Source of the DNA: Ancylomarina sp963977525 | GTDB taxonomy: Bacteria; Bacteroidota; Bacteroidia; Bacteroidales; Marinifilaceae | Assembly: GCA_963977525.1 (NCBI GenBank) | Contig: CAXBPC010000002.1 | Coordinates: 62,001 to 126,000, forward strand | Reading direction: 5' to 3' | Length of the DNA stretch: 64,000 nucleotides | Shown here: one piece after another, positions 53,750 to 62,051 of the stretch | Numbering within the stretch: the stretch's first letter is position 1 | How the letters are laid out: every line of letters starts with the position of its first letter | The notes under the pieces: generated by a model | The model's input: only the letters and a program-made list of their open reading frames with translations | Database searches by the model: none | What the model was told of the DNA's origin: nothing | Made by a program: the position numbers and the translations under genes

Positions 53750-55216
53750 ATGAACAGTATGAAAAAATATATTTATAGTATTGCGATTGCTTTAATTGCA
53801 ATTACATTTAGTTCTTGTTCTGAAGATCTGATGGATAATATCAACAAGAACGTCAATGATCCTGCAAATGTGGCTTCAAACCTGATCATTACTGATGTGA
53901 TGACAAGTTCTGCATTTAGCGTAACAGGTAGTGATCTATCTTTTTATTCTTCGTGTTATATTGAGCACAATGTTGGCTCGTTTAATCAAATGTACAATGC
54001 CGAGATTAGAAACAATGAGCCTACTAGTAGTACGACTTATAATAATCCTTGGAACTCAATGTATACAAATCTATTGAATCTTAGAGATATCATTAATAAA
54101 TGTTCTGAAGGTGGAAGTGAGGAAGGAAATTTCTACAATTTGGGTATTGCCCAAATATTATCAGCCTATAATCTAGCTATTCTTACGGATGTAATGGGTG
54201 ATATCCCATGGACTGAGGCACTTCAGCCTGGAGTCATTTTTACTCCTATGGTAGATTCGCAAGAGGCTATTTACACTGATATATTTAAGTTTCTCGATGA
54301 TGCGATTGCAAATTTGGGTAAAGAAACAACTTTTCCTTTTTTAGGAAGTCAGGACTTTATTTATGATGGTGATGAGGATAGTATTGATAATTGGATCAAA
54401 TTTGCCTATGGATTAAAAGCGAGATATACCATGAGATTATCTTTACGATCTCCAAATTATGATAATGTTATTTCATTTGCTGATGATTCTTTTAGCAGTG
54501 CTTCTGAACAAAGCCAATATGATTACAATGGAACTTCCTCTAAAAGTCCATTTCAGCAATTCTTTTTGGATAGAGACTATTTTGGTGCAAGTATGAGTTT
54601 GCATAACAAGTTGGTAGCGCGAAATGATCCGAGAGATTCGGTTTTCTTTAAGCCCTATAATGATGGTGGAACTTTGGAGTTTGCTCCAAATGGAACACCT
54701 AGTCAGGAACAGGGGAAATATGGAATTTCAGCAATTAGTTCTATTACTGCCCCAACTTATTTCTTAAGTTATCATGAGATTGAATTCTTAAAAGCTGAAG
54801 CATATGCTAGAAAAAATGATCTTCCAAATGCAAAAATTGCCTTAAAGGCAGCAATTACAGCTGCATTCGCAAAATCAAACATAGATCTTTCTGCAGCAGA
54901 AGCCGATAGCTATTACACTGATGATGTTGAGGGTAAGCTTCTTGATCAAGCTACAACGCTCAAAGAAATCATGGTACAGAAATACATTGCATTCTTTGAG
55001 GAAGAATCTGTTGAGGCCTATAATGATATCCGAAGATTAAAAGCAATGGGTGAAGATTTTATTCAATTAGATAATCCATTGAACAGCTCTAAATTCCCAT
55101 TACGTTTTGCTTATGGTTCAGAGGATGTTACCACAAATGTTAATGTCCGTGAAGTTTATGGTGATGGAAGTTATGTGTATACCGAGAATGTATGGTGGGC
55201 TGGTGGTTCACGATAG
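53750..55216 (+). CDS. SusD/RagB-family substrate-binding lipoprotein
   Basis: Surface lid of the SusC transporter, 488 aa. The lipoprotein signal is IYSIAIALIAITFSSC followed by SEDLMDNINKN (Cys at about 24; a Met three codons in is an alternative start). The protein belongs to the SusD-like_2 type: TPR helices, NNPWNSMYTNLLNLRDIIN, AYNLAILTDVMGDIPWTEAL, GYGLKARYTMRLS-like segment and the late EIEFLKAEAYARKNDLPNA and KYIAFFEEESVEAYNDIRRL. It starts 10 bases after susC. The pair alone cannot reveal the substrate: no glycoside hydrolase or peptidase is in the operon. Confidence 0.95.
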   Translation: MNSMKKYIYSIAIALIAITFSSCSEDLMDNINKNVNDPANVASNLIITDVMTSSAFSVTGSDLSFYSSCYIEHNVGSFNQMYNAEIRNNEPTSSTTYNNPWNSMYTNLLNLRDIINKCSEGGSEEGNFYNLGIAQILSAYNLAILTDVMGDIPWTEALQPGVIFTPMVDSQEAIYTDIFKFLDDAIANLGKETTFPFLGSQDFIYDGDEDSIDNWIKFAYGLKARYTMRLSLRSPNYDNVISFADDSFSSASEQSQYDYNGTSSKSPFQQFFLDRDYFGASMSLHNKLVARNDPRDSVFFKPYNDGGTLEFAPNGTPSQEQGKYGISAISSITAPTYFLSYHEIEFLKAEAYARKNDLPNAKIALKAAITAAFAKSNIDLSAAEADSYYTDDVEGKLLDQATTLKEIMVQKYIAFFEEESVEAYNDIRRLKAMGEDFIQLDNPLNSSKFPLRFAYGSEDVTTNVNVREVYGDGSYVYTENVWWAGGSR

Positions 55217-55245
55217 GTCGAATTTATAATGTAAAAATTTAAACT

Positions 55246-56052
55246 ATGAAAATATATAAGTTATATAGTATAATCATCGCTTTTGCTTTGTTTTTTGTGG
55301 CTTGCGATGATACTAACGAAAACCTAGTCGTGTCAAGGGGAGTCGCTGTTATCCCAGTAGTTACAGATGTTAATCCTGCTTTTTACACTTCAGATTTAGC
55401 TAACTCTTTTGTCGAGTTTGTAGTAGATTTACCTGAAGGTGTGGTAGTGGATGATGCTGAAGTTCAAGTTACTTATAAGGGCTCGAATGCAGTTATTCAG
55501 AAAATTAGCACTTTCCCAAGCACCATCACTTTACAGGCACTAGATGTTGTTGCAACTCTAGGTCTAACACCTGGAGATATCGAGGTCGATGATTCATTCT
55601 TGTTTCATGTCGTTACAACTTCTGATGGAGTTTCTACACGATCAACCGCAGCTCTTAATGTGTTTGTAACATGTGAGTTTGATCCTGCAATGGCAGTTGG
55701 AAGCTACAAAGTTGTGTCTGAAGATTGGGAAGTAGCTGGTAATGTTACGTTAACAGCCGATCCTGCTGATCCATTCAAAATATTTGTAACAGGTATCTTT
55801 GAAATGGAAGGTGGCGATGCTAATGATAATAAATTGGAGCTTAATATAGATCCAAGTTCATTTAAAGTTGGTGTTGTTGAATCTGTTATAGGTCCAACAG
55901 CTCCTTGGGGAGCATATACAGACTATTCTTATGGTCCAGGTGGAGGTTTATTTAAATCTTGTGATGGATCTTTCGAAATGCAATTCAAGATTACCGTAGG
56001 AGCAGGTTCATTTGGAACCTATAATTTCTTGTTTACAAGGAATCCTAGTTAA
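55246..56052 (+). CDS. SusE-position lipoprotein, unknown family
   Basis: The third gene of the operon encodes a 268-aa lipoprotein (signal LYSIIIAFALFFVAC, then DDTNENLV). Two beta-rich regions are visible. Residues about 30-140 resemble an Ig-like or DUF1735-like fold. About 145-268 contains WEVAGNVTLTADPADPFKI, WGAYTDYSYGPGGGLFKSCDG and FKITVGAGSFGTYNFLFTR, a pattern of lipocalin-like or beta-jelly domains seen at the end of SusE-type proteins. I cannot name the family with confidence. By position it is probably an additional surface binding protein for the SusCD substrate. A strong terminator follows. Confidence 0.75.
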   Translation: MKIYKLYSIIIAFALFFVACDDTNENLVVSRGVAVIPVVTDVNPAFYTSDLANSFVEFVVDLPEGVVVDDAEVQVTYKGSNAVIQKISTFPSTITLQALDVVATLGLTPGDIEVDDSFLFHVVTTSDGVSTRSTAALNVFVTCEFDPAMAVGSYKVVSEDWEVAGNVTLTADPADPFKIFVTGIFEMEGGDANDNKLELNIDPSSFKVGVVESVIGPTAPWGAYTDYSYGPGGGLFKSCDGSFEMQFKITVGAGSFGTYNFLFTRNPS

Positions 56053-56075
56053 GTTTAAGTAAAATTGCAAAATGA

Positions 56076-56110
56076 AAAGACCGTCTCAATTCTATATTGA
56101 GACGGTCTTT
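56076..56110. terminator. bidirectional intrinsic terminator
   Basis: A perfect 14-bp stem (56076-56089 with 56097-56110) between the lipoprotein gene and the convergent YfcC gene. Confidence 0.9.
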
Positions 56111-56134
56111 GTTATTTATTGTTCTTGCGTTTAA

Positions 56135-57730
56135 TTAAAACCCATTCAGTTCCATAGTTACCGTTGGAATAAGAAGTAGGAAACCTAATAGAATTAGAAT
56201 TACCATAAATTTCCCAAGCCATTTCACCCATTTGTCGTAAGGTATTTTGGCAACACCAAGCACACCAATTAAAACACCAGAAGTTGGGGTAATCATATTT
56301 GTGAAACCATCACCAAATTGGAAAGCCATAACCGTAGCCTGACGTGATACACCAATCAGATCTGAGAACTGCGACATCATTGGCATAGTTAAAGCTGCCT
56401 TAGCAGATCCCGATGGAATAATCACATTGATGAAATTTTGAATAATGTACATCATACCAACAGAAGCTATCTTACCGAAATCATTCATCGATTGGGAGAT
56501 ATAGTAAAGAATGGAATCGATAATTTGTCCTTCTTCCAATACGATTAGAATACCTCCAGCCAAACCAACAATCATTGCAGCTGAAAGAATATCACTGACA
56601 CCCTCGAGGAACAATTTGGTGATTTCATTCGCCGTATTGCTGAAGGCAATACCTGAGAAAATACCCATTGCGAAGAATAGTGTTGAGATTTCCATGATAT
56701 ACCACCCGTAACCCATTACACCAACAATTAGATAAATAATGGTGAACAGAAGAAGGTTAAGAATAAAGAAGTGAACCGATTTGCGTAAAGACATAAATCC
56801 GAATAAGGCAAATAAAGCTGTCACAATAGGAAGGACGAATGTTGTTGTTTCCGAGTTACCGATTTTTAAAGTACTCTGTGGATAATAGAATGAGAATGTT
56901 ACCATTGTTACTAGCAGGATAAAATAAGTTACCCAAGCTGACATTGGTGTATAGTATTCAATATTTTCAATATCCGATGCATGGTGCTTTCTCCAGTAGT
57001 CATCATCTGTGTAAACCAACGAACTTTCTGGATTCTTACGAATCTTAGCAGCATAACGTAAGATAAATGTGAAACCAATAATATTAATCACGAACCAACA
57101 GAATAGTCTGTACTCAATACCAGAGAATAAAGGAAGGTTCGATAAACCTTGCGCAATACCAATGGTAAAAGGATTTAAAAGTGCACCTGCAAAACCTAAT
57201 CCAGCAGCTACAAAGCAAATCGCTACACCAACTATGGAGTCGTATCCCATCTTAATAGCCATCGGTACAAAAATGATGGTAAAGGCAATGGTTTCTTCAC
57301 TCATACCAAAAGTGGCTCCAAAGACGGAAAAAATGAGCATAATTAAGGTCAGTATGATATTATTGACACCTATTTTCCGAATCCATTTATTTTTTTCGAG
57401 CTTCTTGGTAAACTCCAAAAAGGAGTATATCCCCACATCAATCGACTTACTTGCATTCATTATCCAAAAAGCACCACCAATAATCAAAATAAACATGATG
57501 ATATCAGCTTTATCAACAAAGCCTTTGAAAAATGAAGAGAAAACTTCCCAGCTTTGTCCACTATTGTCCACCTGGTGATATGAATCTTGAACAATAACAG
57601 AACGGTCAGTTCCGTTAACATTTACAACAGTTCTATCATATTCTCCACCTGGAATAACCCAAGTTAAAATGGCTGATAAAATGACTATTGCAAATACAAT
57701 AACGTAAGTGTGAGGTACTTTTTTAAACAT
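56135..57730 (-). CDS. YfcC-family membrane transporter
   Basis: A 531-aa polytopic protein of the YfcC/DcuC-like group (basic amino acid or C4-dicarboxylate carriers of the ion-transporter superfamily). It begins FKKVPHTYVIVFAIVILSAILTWVIPGGEYDR, a diagnostic start. It includes AFWIMNASKSIDVGIYSF, FGATFGMSEETIAF, GLGFAGALLNPFTIGIAQGLSNLPLFSGIEYR and the re-entrant-loop motif IIPSGSAKAALTMPMM; a second FTNMITPTSGVLIGVLG is near the end. It is divergent from hutI, with an inverted repeat in the shared promoter region. Uptake of histidine or another amino acid for the Hut route is a reasonable inference, not shown. Confidence 0.88.
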   Translation of the reverse strand: MFKKVPHTYVIVFAIVILSAILTWVIPGGEYDRTVVNVNGTDRSVIVQDSYHQVDNSGQSWEVFSSFFKGFVDKADIIMFILIIGGAFWIMNASKSIDVGIYSFLEFTKKLEKNKWIRKIGVNNIILTLIMLIFSVFGATFGMSEETIAFTIIFVPMAIKMGYDSIVGVAICFVAAGLGFAGALLNPFTIGIAQGLSNLPLFSGIEYRLFCWFVINIIGFTFILRYAAKIRKNPESSLVYTDDDYWRKHHASDIENIEYYTPMSAWVTYFILLVTMVTFSFYYPQSTLKIGNSETTTFVLPIVTALFALFGFMSLRKSVHFFILNLLLFTIIYLIVGVMGYGWYIMEISTLFFAMGIFSGIAFSNTANEITKLFLEGVSDILSAAMIVGLAGGILIVLEEGQIIDSILYYISQSMNDFGKIASVGMMYIIQNFINVIIPSGSAKAALTMPMMSQFSDLIGVSRQATVMAFQFGDGFTNMITPTSGVLIGVLGVAKIPYDKWVKWLGKFMVILILLGFLLLIPTVTMELNGF

Positions 57731-57840
57731 ATTCTTTAGTTTGAGGTATTAGTCTCGTTAGATTTAGGAATGAGCTATGTCATGATGATCTTCTATCCCA
57801 TGAAATTTTGAACCGTAAAAATAAGAACATTCCACAGAAT

Positions 57841-57869
57841 ACACTCATTATTGGATAGATAATGAGTGT
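57841..57869. promoter_or_regulatory. inverted repeat in the yfcC/hutI divergent promoter region
   Basis: ACACTCATTAT (57841-57851) and ATAATGAGTGT (57859-57869): 11-base perfect arms, 7-base centre. It lies 111 bases from the transporter start and 167 from hutI, with no T-run. The rest of the 305-base gap is AT-rich without other recognised sites. Confidence 0.5.
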
Positions 57870-58035
57870 GTAATTGTATGTTATCGAAAAGGTTTGTGTT
57901 CTTATGATTTTATATCGTATAATAGGTGTAGATTTGTATCATTTTATTTACTTTCGCATTATATAAATTGGCTATTATCAATTGATTACGGAGGTGAATG
58001 AATTGATAACCACAAATTATTAATCCGAGAAAAGT

Positions 58036-59289
58036 ATGAAATTACTTATTAAGAATATAAAGAAACTGGTTCAGGTTGAAGATGAGCCAAGAAAGTGGGT
58101 AGCTGGTGCTGATATGGCAAAGCTTAACTGCATTGATGATGCCTTTTTATTAATAGACGAAGGTAAAATCGAAGATTTTGGAACGATGGCGTCAATGCCT
58201 GATTTCGATGAGATTGAAGGCACAGATGTTATGCAAGAAATCGACGCAACTGGCCGTATGGTTTTCCCATCATTCTGCGATTCGCATACACATTTGGTTT
58301 ACGCTGGTTCTCGCGAGATTGAATATACCGATAAGATTAAAGGTTTATCATACGAAGAGATTGCTAAACGTGGTGGAGGAATTTTGAATTCTGCTAAGCG
58401 TATGCACGAAGCTACGGAAGACGAATTGTATGAATCTGCAATGGAGCGCATTCATGAAATTATCGGAATGGGAACAGGAGCGGTTGAGATTAAGTCTGGA
58501 TACGGTTTAACTGTTGAAGACGAATTGAAAATGCTACGTGTTATCAAGCGATTAAAAGAAACAACGCCGCTTATAATTAAATCAAGCTTCTTGGGTGCTC
58601 ACGCTGTACCTGCCGATTACAAAGGTCGCCAAGGTGAATATGTTGATATGGTAATCAACGAAATGATTCCTATGGTAGCAGCTGAAGATTTGGCTGATTA
58701 TATTGATGTATTCTGCGATAAAGGCTTCTTCACTGTTGAAGAGACTGATCGTATTCTTAATGCAGGAATGAAACATGGTATGCGTCCAAAGATTCATGCG
58801 AATGAGTTAGATTACTCTGGTGGTATTCAAGTGGGAGTAAAATACAATGCTCTTTCAGTTGATCACCTAGAGTTTGTTGGCGATGCTGAAATTGCAGCAC
58901 TTAAAGGTTCGGAAACCATGCCAACCGTATTGCCAGGTGCAGCTTTCTTCCTAAACATGGTATGTTCACCAGTACGCAAAATGATGGATGCAGGTTTGCC
59001 AGTGGCTTTGGCTTCTGACTTTAACCCGGGATCATCTCCTTCAGGAAACATGAAATTTGTTTTGTCATTGGCTTGTATCAATTACAAGATGTTACCACAG
59101 GAAGCGATTAATGCAACAACGATTAACTCGGCTTACGCAATGGGTGTGGAAGATGAGGTAGGAAGTATTGCTCGTGGTAAAATTGCTAACGTGTTTATCA
59201 CGAAAGCAATTCCTTCAATCGAATTTATGCCATATGCATATGGTAGCAGTTTGGTCGATACGGTTATCCTTAATGGACAAGTACTATAA
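58036..59289 (+). CDS. hutI: imidazolonepropionase
   Basis: Third enzyme of histidine degradation: hydrolyses 4-imidazolone-5-propionate to N-formimino-L-glutamate. The amidohydrolase-fold protein has 417 aa. Metal ligands lie in FCDSHTHLVYAGSREIEY (HTH motif), the later His of SFLGAHAVPADY, HANELDYSGGI and the Asp of ALASDFNPGSSPSGN. GGGILNSAKRMHEA and GTGAVEIKSGYGLTVEDELKMLRVI are family hallmarks. It is followed 167 bases later by ftcD, which consumes its product. Codon use is more GC-ending than in the transporter gene, suggesting good expression. Confidence 0.97.
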   Translation: MKLLIKNIKKLVQVEDEPRKWVAGADMAKLNCIDDAFLLIDEGKIEDFGTMASMPDFDEIEGTDVMQEIDATGRMVFPSFCDSHTHLVYAGSREIEYTDKIKGLSYEEIAKRGGGILNSAKRMHEATEDELYESAMERIHEIIGMGTGAVEIKSGYGLTVEDELKMLRVIKRLKETTPLIIKSSFLGAHAVPADYKGRQGEYVDMVINEMIPMVAAEDLADYIDVFCDKGFFTVEETDRILNAGMKHGMRPKIHANELDYSGGIQVGVKYNALSVDHLEFVGDAEIAALKGSETMPTVLPGAAFFLNMVCSPVRKMMDAGLPVALASDFNPGSSPSGNMKFVLSLACINYKMLPQEAINATTINSAYAMGVEDEVGSIARGKIANVFITKAIPSIEFMPYAYGSSLVDTVILNGQVL

Positions 59290-59317
59290 TAATTGATAAT
59301 TATAAATTATTAATTAG

Positions 59318-59349
59318 TCTCCCTTTTTAGGGGAGATGTCCGAAGGACA
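59318..59349. repeat. tandem mini-hairpins between hutI and ftcD
   Basis: TCTCCC (59318-59323) / GGGAGA (59331-59336) is directly followed by TGTCC-GAA-GGACA (59337-59349) and then AGAGGGGTGTC. The arrangement 'CTCCC...GGGAG-TGTC...GACA-GAGGGG' is a dispersed extragenic element I have seen in many Bacteroidota genomes (from memory). It could influence the mRNA between the two hut genes. Confidence 0.55.
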
Positions 59350-59456
59350 GAGGGGTGTCTTTTAGTTTAAAAATCATATTTGATCATAAAGAATCTGTTA
59401 AATCAGCGTCAAATCTTTTCGAAAACAAATTATAGAATATTTAAATACAATATACA

Positions 59457-61157
59457 ATGAAACAATTAATCGAATGTGTTCCTAATTTCTCTGAAGGGAA
59501 CGACATGAATATCATTAAGCAGATTACTGACGAAATTGAATCTGTTGAAGGTGTAAGCCTTGTTGATGTTGATCCAGGTAAAGCGACTAACCGTACGGTT
59601 GTAACTATGGTTGGAACACCTAATGAGGTTTTGGAAGCAGCTTGTCGTGCTATCAAAAAGGCATCTGAGTTGATCGATATGAGTAAGCATTCTGGTGCTC
59701 ACCCACGTTTCGGAGCGACTGACGTTTGTCCTTTGGTACCAGTTGCCAATATCACTATGGAAGAGACTGTAGCTTATGCTCACAAATTGGCTGAGCGTAT
59801 CGGTACTGAGTTGAATATTCCTGTATATTGCTACGAGAATGCAGCACTTATCGAAGAGCGTAAAAACCTTGCTGTTTGTCGTGCCGGTGAGTACGAAGCA
59901 GTAAAAGATCGTATTGGAACTGAGCGTTGGAAACCAGATTTCGGACCAGCTGAATTTACTCCAGCTGTAGCCAAGAGTGGTGTAACTGCTGTAAGTGCAC
60001 GTAACTTCTTAGTAGCTTATAACTTCAACCTGAACACAACTTCAACTCGTCGTGCTAATGCTATTGCATTCGACGTTCGTGAAAGAGGTCGTACTGTGCG
60101 CGAAGGAAATCCATCAACAGGTAAAATCGTAAAAGATGCGAATGGTAAGCCAGTAATGGAGCCAGGAACATTGAAAGCGACTAAAGCAATTGGTTGGTTC
60201 ATCGAGGAGTTTGGCGTTGCTCAGATTTCTATGAATATGACTGATATCTCAATTACTTCTATTCACAAAGCATTCGACGAGGTTTGTGCTAAAGCTCAAG
60301 CTCGTGGAATTCGCGTTACAGGTTCTGAATTAGTAGGTGTTGTGCCATTGCAGGCTATGTTGGATGCAGGTAAGCATTACCTACGCATGCAAGGACGTTC
60401 AACAGGTATTGCTGATCGCGAAATCATCAAGATTGCGGTTAAATCTTTAGGATTAGACGAGCTTTATCCATTCGAGGCTGACAAAAAAATCATCGAGTAC
60501 ATTCTCGAAAATGAAGCTAAGAAAGGTGCAAAGAAATTGGTTGACTTGAGCTTAACAGCTTTTGTTGAAGAAACTGCGTCTGAATCCATGGCTCCAGGTG
60601 GAGGATCTATCTCTGCTTATATGGGTGCAATGGGTGCTGCTCTTGGTTCAATGGTTGCCAACCTTTCTGCTCACAAGCCAGGATGGGACGAGCGTTGGGA
60701 AGAGTTCTCTGATTGGGCTGAGAAAGGTAAATTCTACCACACTAAGCTTAATTGGTTAGTTGACGAAGATACCAATGCTTTCAACAAAATTATGGATGCT
60801 ATCCGTTTACCTAAAGCTACCGATGCTGAAAAAGCTGCACGTACTGAGGCTATGGAAGAAGCAACGAAGTTTGCGACTATGGTTCCTTTCCAAACTATGG
60901 AAATGTGCTTAGGCTGCATGGACGTATGTAAGGCTATGGCTCAAATCGGAAACCCTAACTCGGTAACCGATGCTGGCGTAGGTGCATTAGCTGCTCGTTC
61001 GGGCGTATTAGGTGCTTTCATGAATGTGAAGATTAACGCTGCCGATCTAGCTGACAAAGCTTGGGCTGCTGACACCCTTGCAAAAGGACAAGCAATTGTT
61101 GACAAAGCTGTAGCTCTTGAAAACGAAATTGTTGCTATGGTAAACGCTAAGATCTAA
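59457..61157 (+). CDS. ftcD: bifunctional glutamate formimidoyltransferase / formimidoyl-THF cyclodeaminase
   Basis: Transfers the formimino group of formiminoglutamate to tetrahydrofolate, then deaminates it to 5,10-methenyl-THF, feeding histidine carbon into folate. The 566 aa comprise the transferase domains (QLIECVPNFSEGND, VDPGKATNRTVVTMVG, KHSGAHPRFGATDVCPLVP, NAIAFDVRERGR, GWFIEEFGVAQISMNMTD, GSELVGVVPLQAMLDAG) to about residue 330, then the cyclodeaminase domain from about 365 (FVEETASESMAPGGGSIS, AYMGAMGAALGSMVANL). The fused form is like the mammalian FTCD. hutH and hutU are not in the window. Confidence 0.97.
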   Translation: MKQLIECVPNFSEGNDMNIIKQITDEIESVEGVSLVDVDPGKATNRTVVTMVGTPNEVLEAACRAIKKASELIDMSKHSGAHPRFGATDVCPLVPVANITMEETVAYAHKLAERIGTELNIPVYCYENAALIEERKNLAVCRAGEYEAVKDRIGTERWKPDFGPAEFTPAVAKSGVTAVSARNFLVAYNFNLNTTSTRRANAIAFDVRERGRTVREGNPSTGKIVKDANGKPVMEPGTLKATKAIGWFIEEFGVAQISMNMTDISITSIHKAFDEVCAKAQARGIRVTGSELVGVVPLQAMLDAGKHYLRMQGRSTGIADREIIKIAVKSLGLDELYPFEADKKIIEYILENEAKKGAKKLVDLSLTAFVEETASESMAPGGGSISAYMGAMGAALGSMVANLSAHKPGWDERWEEFSDWAEKGKFYHTKLNWLVDEDTNAFNKIMDAIRLPKATDAEKAARTEAMEEATKFATMVPFQTMEMCLGCMDVCKAMAQIGNPNSVTDAGVGALAARSGVLGAFMNVKINAADLADKAWAADTLAKGQAIVDKAVALENEIVAMVNAKI

Positions 61158-61181
61158 TAGCAAACCACACTATATATTATT

Positions 61182-61215
61182 AGCCCCGATAGTTCTAAAC
61201 TATCGGGGCTTTTTG
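61182..61215 (+). terminator. intrinsic terminator of ftcD
   Basis: A perfect 13-bp GC-rich stem AGCCCCGATAGTT (61182-61194) / 61198-61210, loop CTA, then T's. Confidence 0.92.
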
Positions 61216-61239
61216 TTTATTGCTCATTCGAAGAACTAT

Positions 61240-61283
61240 GTCATGCTCTGACTGTAAGCAAGTCGAAAATGTCAGGGTATGAC
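61240..61283 (+). repeat. 44-nt hairpin repeat, family A, copy 2
   Basis: Stem GTCATGCTCTGAC / GTCAGGGTATGAC, 13 pairs including two G-T wobbles, with an 18-nt loop. It is followed 15 bases later by hairpin B. The gap 61158-61844 is entirely made of such repeats plus AT-rich filler. Confidence 0.85.
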
Positions 61284-61298
61284 TATAACCTAGTTTTA

Positions 61299-61333
61299 TT
61301 GAGAGCCTCACAGAAGAAAAGTGAGACCCTCAA
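61299..61333 (-). repeat. hairpin repeat, family B, copy 1
   Basis: TTGAGAGCCTCAC (61299-61311) and GTGAGACCCTCAA (61321-61333). On the minus strand all 13 positions pair (two as G-T); on the plus strand two would be mismatches. Confidence 0.8.
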
Positions 61334-61379
61334 ATCATATCATTTTTCGGAAAAGGGGGAGGTGGTTTTTAATATCTAT

Positions 61380-61497
61380 TTGGGCGTTCTTTCGCTCCTT
61401 GAGCAGGACCGAAAGGCAGGCTTTCCGCTGCAACTCCTCGTATGGCTTTCGTACCTCAAGCCATCCTGTGGGGTTTCCACTACAATCCTTAACGCAA
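61380..61497. repeat. attC-like extragenic element, family E
   Basis: It begins TTGGGCGTT (61380-61388) and ends CTTAACGCAAG (to 61498), so the ends carry GCGTT...AACGC in inverted orientation. It contains GGCTTTCCGCTGCAA (about 61420-61434) and an inner hairpin ATGGCTT/AAGCCAT. From memory, elements of this form are frequent between genes in Bacteroidota. A 3' fragment, GGCTATCCGCTGCAACCCTTAA, recurs at about 61694-61715. Confidence 0.6.
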
Positions 61498-61518
61498 GTC
61501 TCGCATCAAACTTAACCC

Positions 61519-61562
61519 GTCATGCTCTGACTATAGGCAAGCTGTAAATGTCAGGGTATGAC
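61519..61562 (+). repeat. 44-nt hairpin repeat, family A, copy 3
   Basis: Both 13-base stem arms are identical to the copy at 61240; only the 18-nt loop differs at several bases. It is followed by hairpin B at the same kind of distance. Confidence 0.85.
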
Positions 61563-61579
61563 TGTAACAAGAGAAGCTA

Positions 61580-61612
61580 TTGAGAGCCTCACAAAAAGAG
61601 TGAGACCCTCAA
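61580..61612 (-). repeat. hairpin repeat, family B, copy 2
   Basis: Arms identical to copy 1 (61580-61592 and 61600-61612), with a shorter loop of 7 bases. It marks the left flank of the XRE-Fic module. Confidence 0.8.
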
Positions 61613-61638
61613 GTCTCAACTCCTGAAGATATTTTATC

Positions 61639-61693
61639 TGCAGGTTCTGTGTTGGGGATTTCTAATCCCCTTTTTAGTATCCGTTTAGGCTGT
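61639..61693 (+). repeat. repeat D, copy 2 (left flank of XRE-Fic)
   Basis: TGCAGGTTCT, GTTGGGGATT and AATCCCC followed by TTTTTAG and GTTTAGGC. The same order and spacing recurs at 63538-63584 in the same orientation, on the other side of the module. Confidence 0.7.
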
Positions 61694-61807
61694 GGGCTAT
61701 CCGCTGCAACCCTTAATCTAGATTCAAATCGTTATAAATATTGAGGTGTAATACCGGTATTGCCTATAGAAACTATTAAGCTTAATAAAATGAGGATTCT
61801 GTAATAA

Positions 61808-61839
61808 TAATTTTGTATTTTTATCTCATAATATGAGAT
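61808..61839 (+). promoter_or_regulatory. XRE-Fic promoter and palindromic operator
   Basis: TAATTTTG (61808-61815) is an exact -7 box (no good -33). Immediately downstream, at the expected transcription start, lies the perfect palindrome ATCTCATA-A-TATGAGAT (61823-61839), five bases before the start codon. This is the position of an autorepressor site for the XRE protein. Confidence 0.65.
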
Positions 61840-61844
61840 GTACT

Positions 61845-62045
61845 ATGAATAAAATTAAGGGAATATTAGAAGCTAAAGGAATTAAGCAAGTTTGGTTAGC
61901 CAACCAACTTGGAAAGAGCTATAATATGATTAATTCTTATGTGCAAAATAGAAGGCAACCTAGTTTAGAGGATTTATATAGGATTGCAACTATACTTGAT
62001 GTTGACATTAAAGATTTATTGGTATCAAATAAACCTACTAAATAA
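61845..62045 (+). CDS. XRE-type helix-turn-helix regulator
   Basis: A 66-aa single-domain DNA-binding protein of the Cro/CI (HTH_3) fold: IKGILEAKGIKQVWLANQLGKS, YNMINSYVQNRRQPS (recognition helix) and LEDLYRIATILDVDIKDLL. The frame is open from ATG 61833, but that codon lies inside the palindromic operator; ATG 61845 gives the usual N-terminus MNKIKGILEAKGI and leaves the operator upstream. It is 6 bases from the Fic gene, so the two are translationally linked. It probably represses the pair and may act as an antitoxin-like partner. Confidence 0.92.
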   Translation: MNKIKGILEAKGIKQVWLANQLGKSYNMINSYVQNRRQPSLEDLYRIATILDVDIKDLLVSNKPTK

Positions 62046-62051
62046 GTAGAT

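Noticed and set aside
61269..61547. Plus-strand open frame of 92 codons after ftcD
   Set aside because: It runs through repeats A, B and E, and its codon pattern is set by the repeat sequence.
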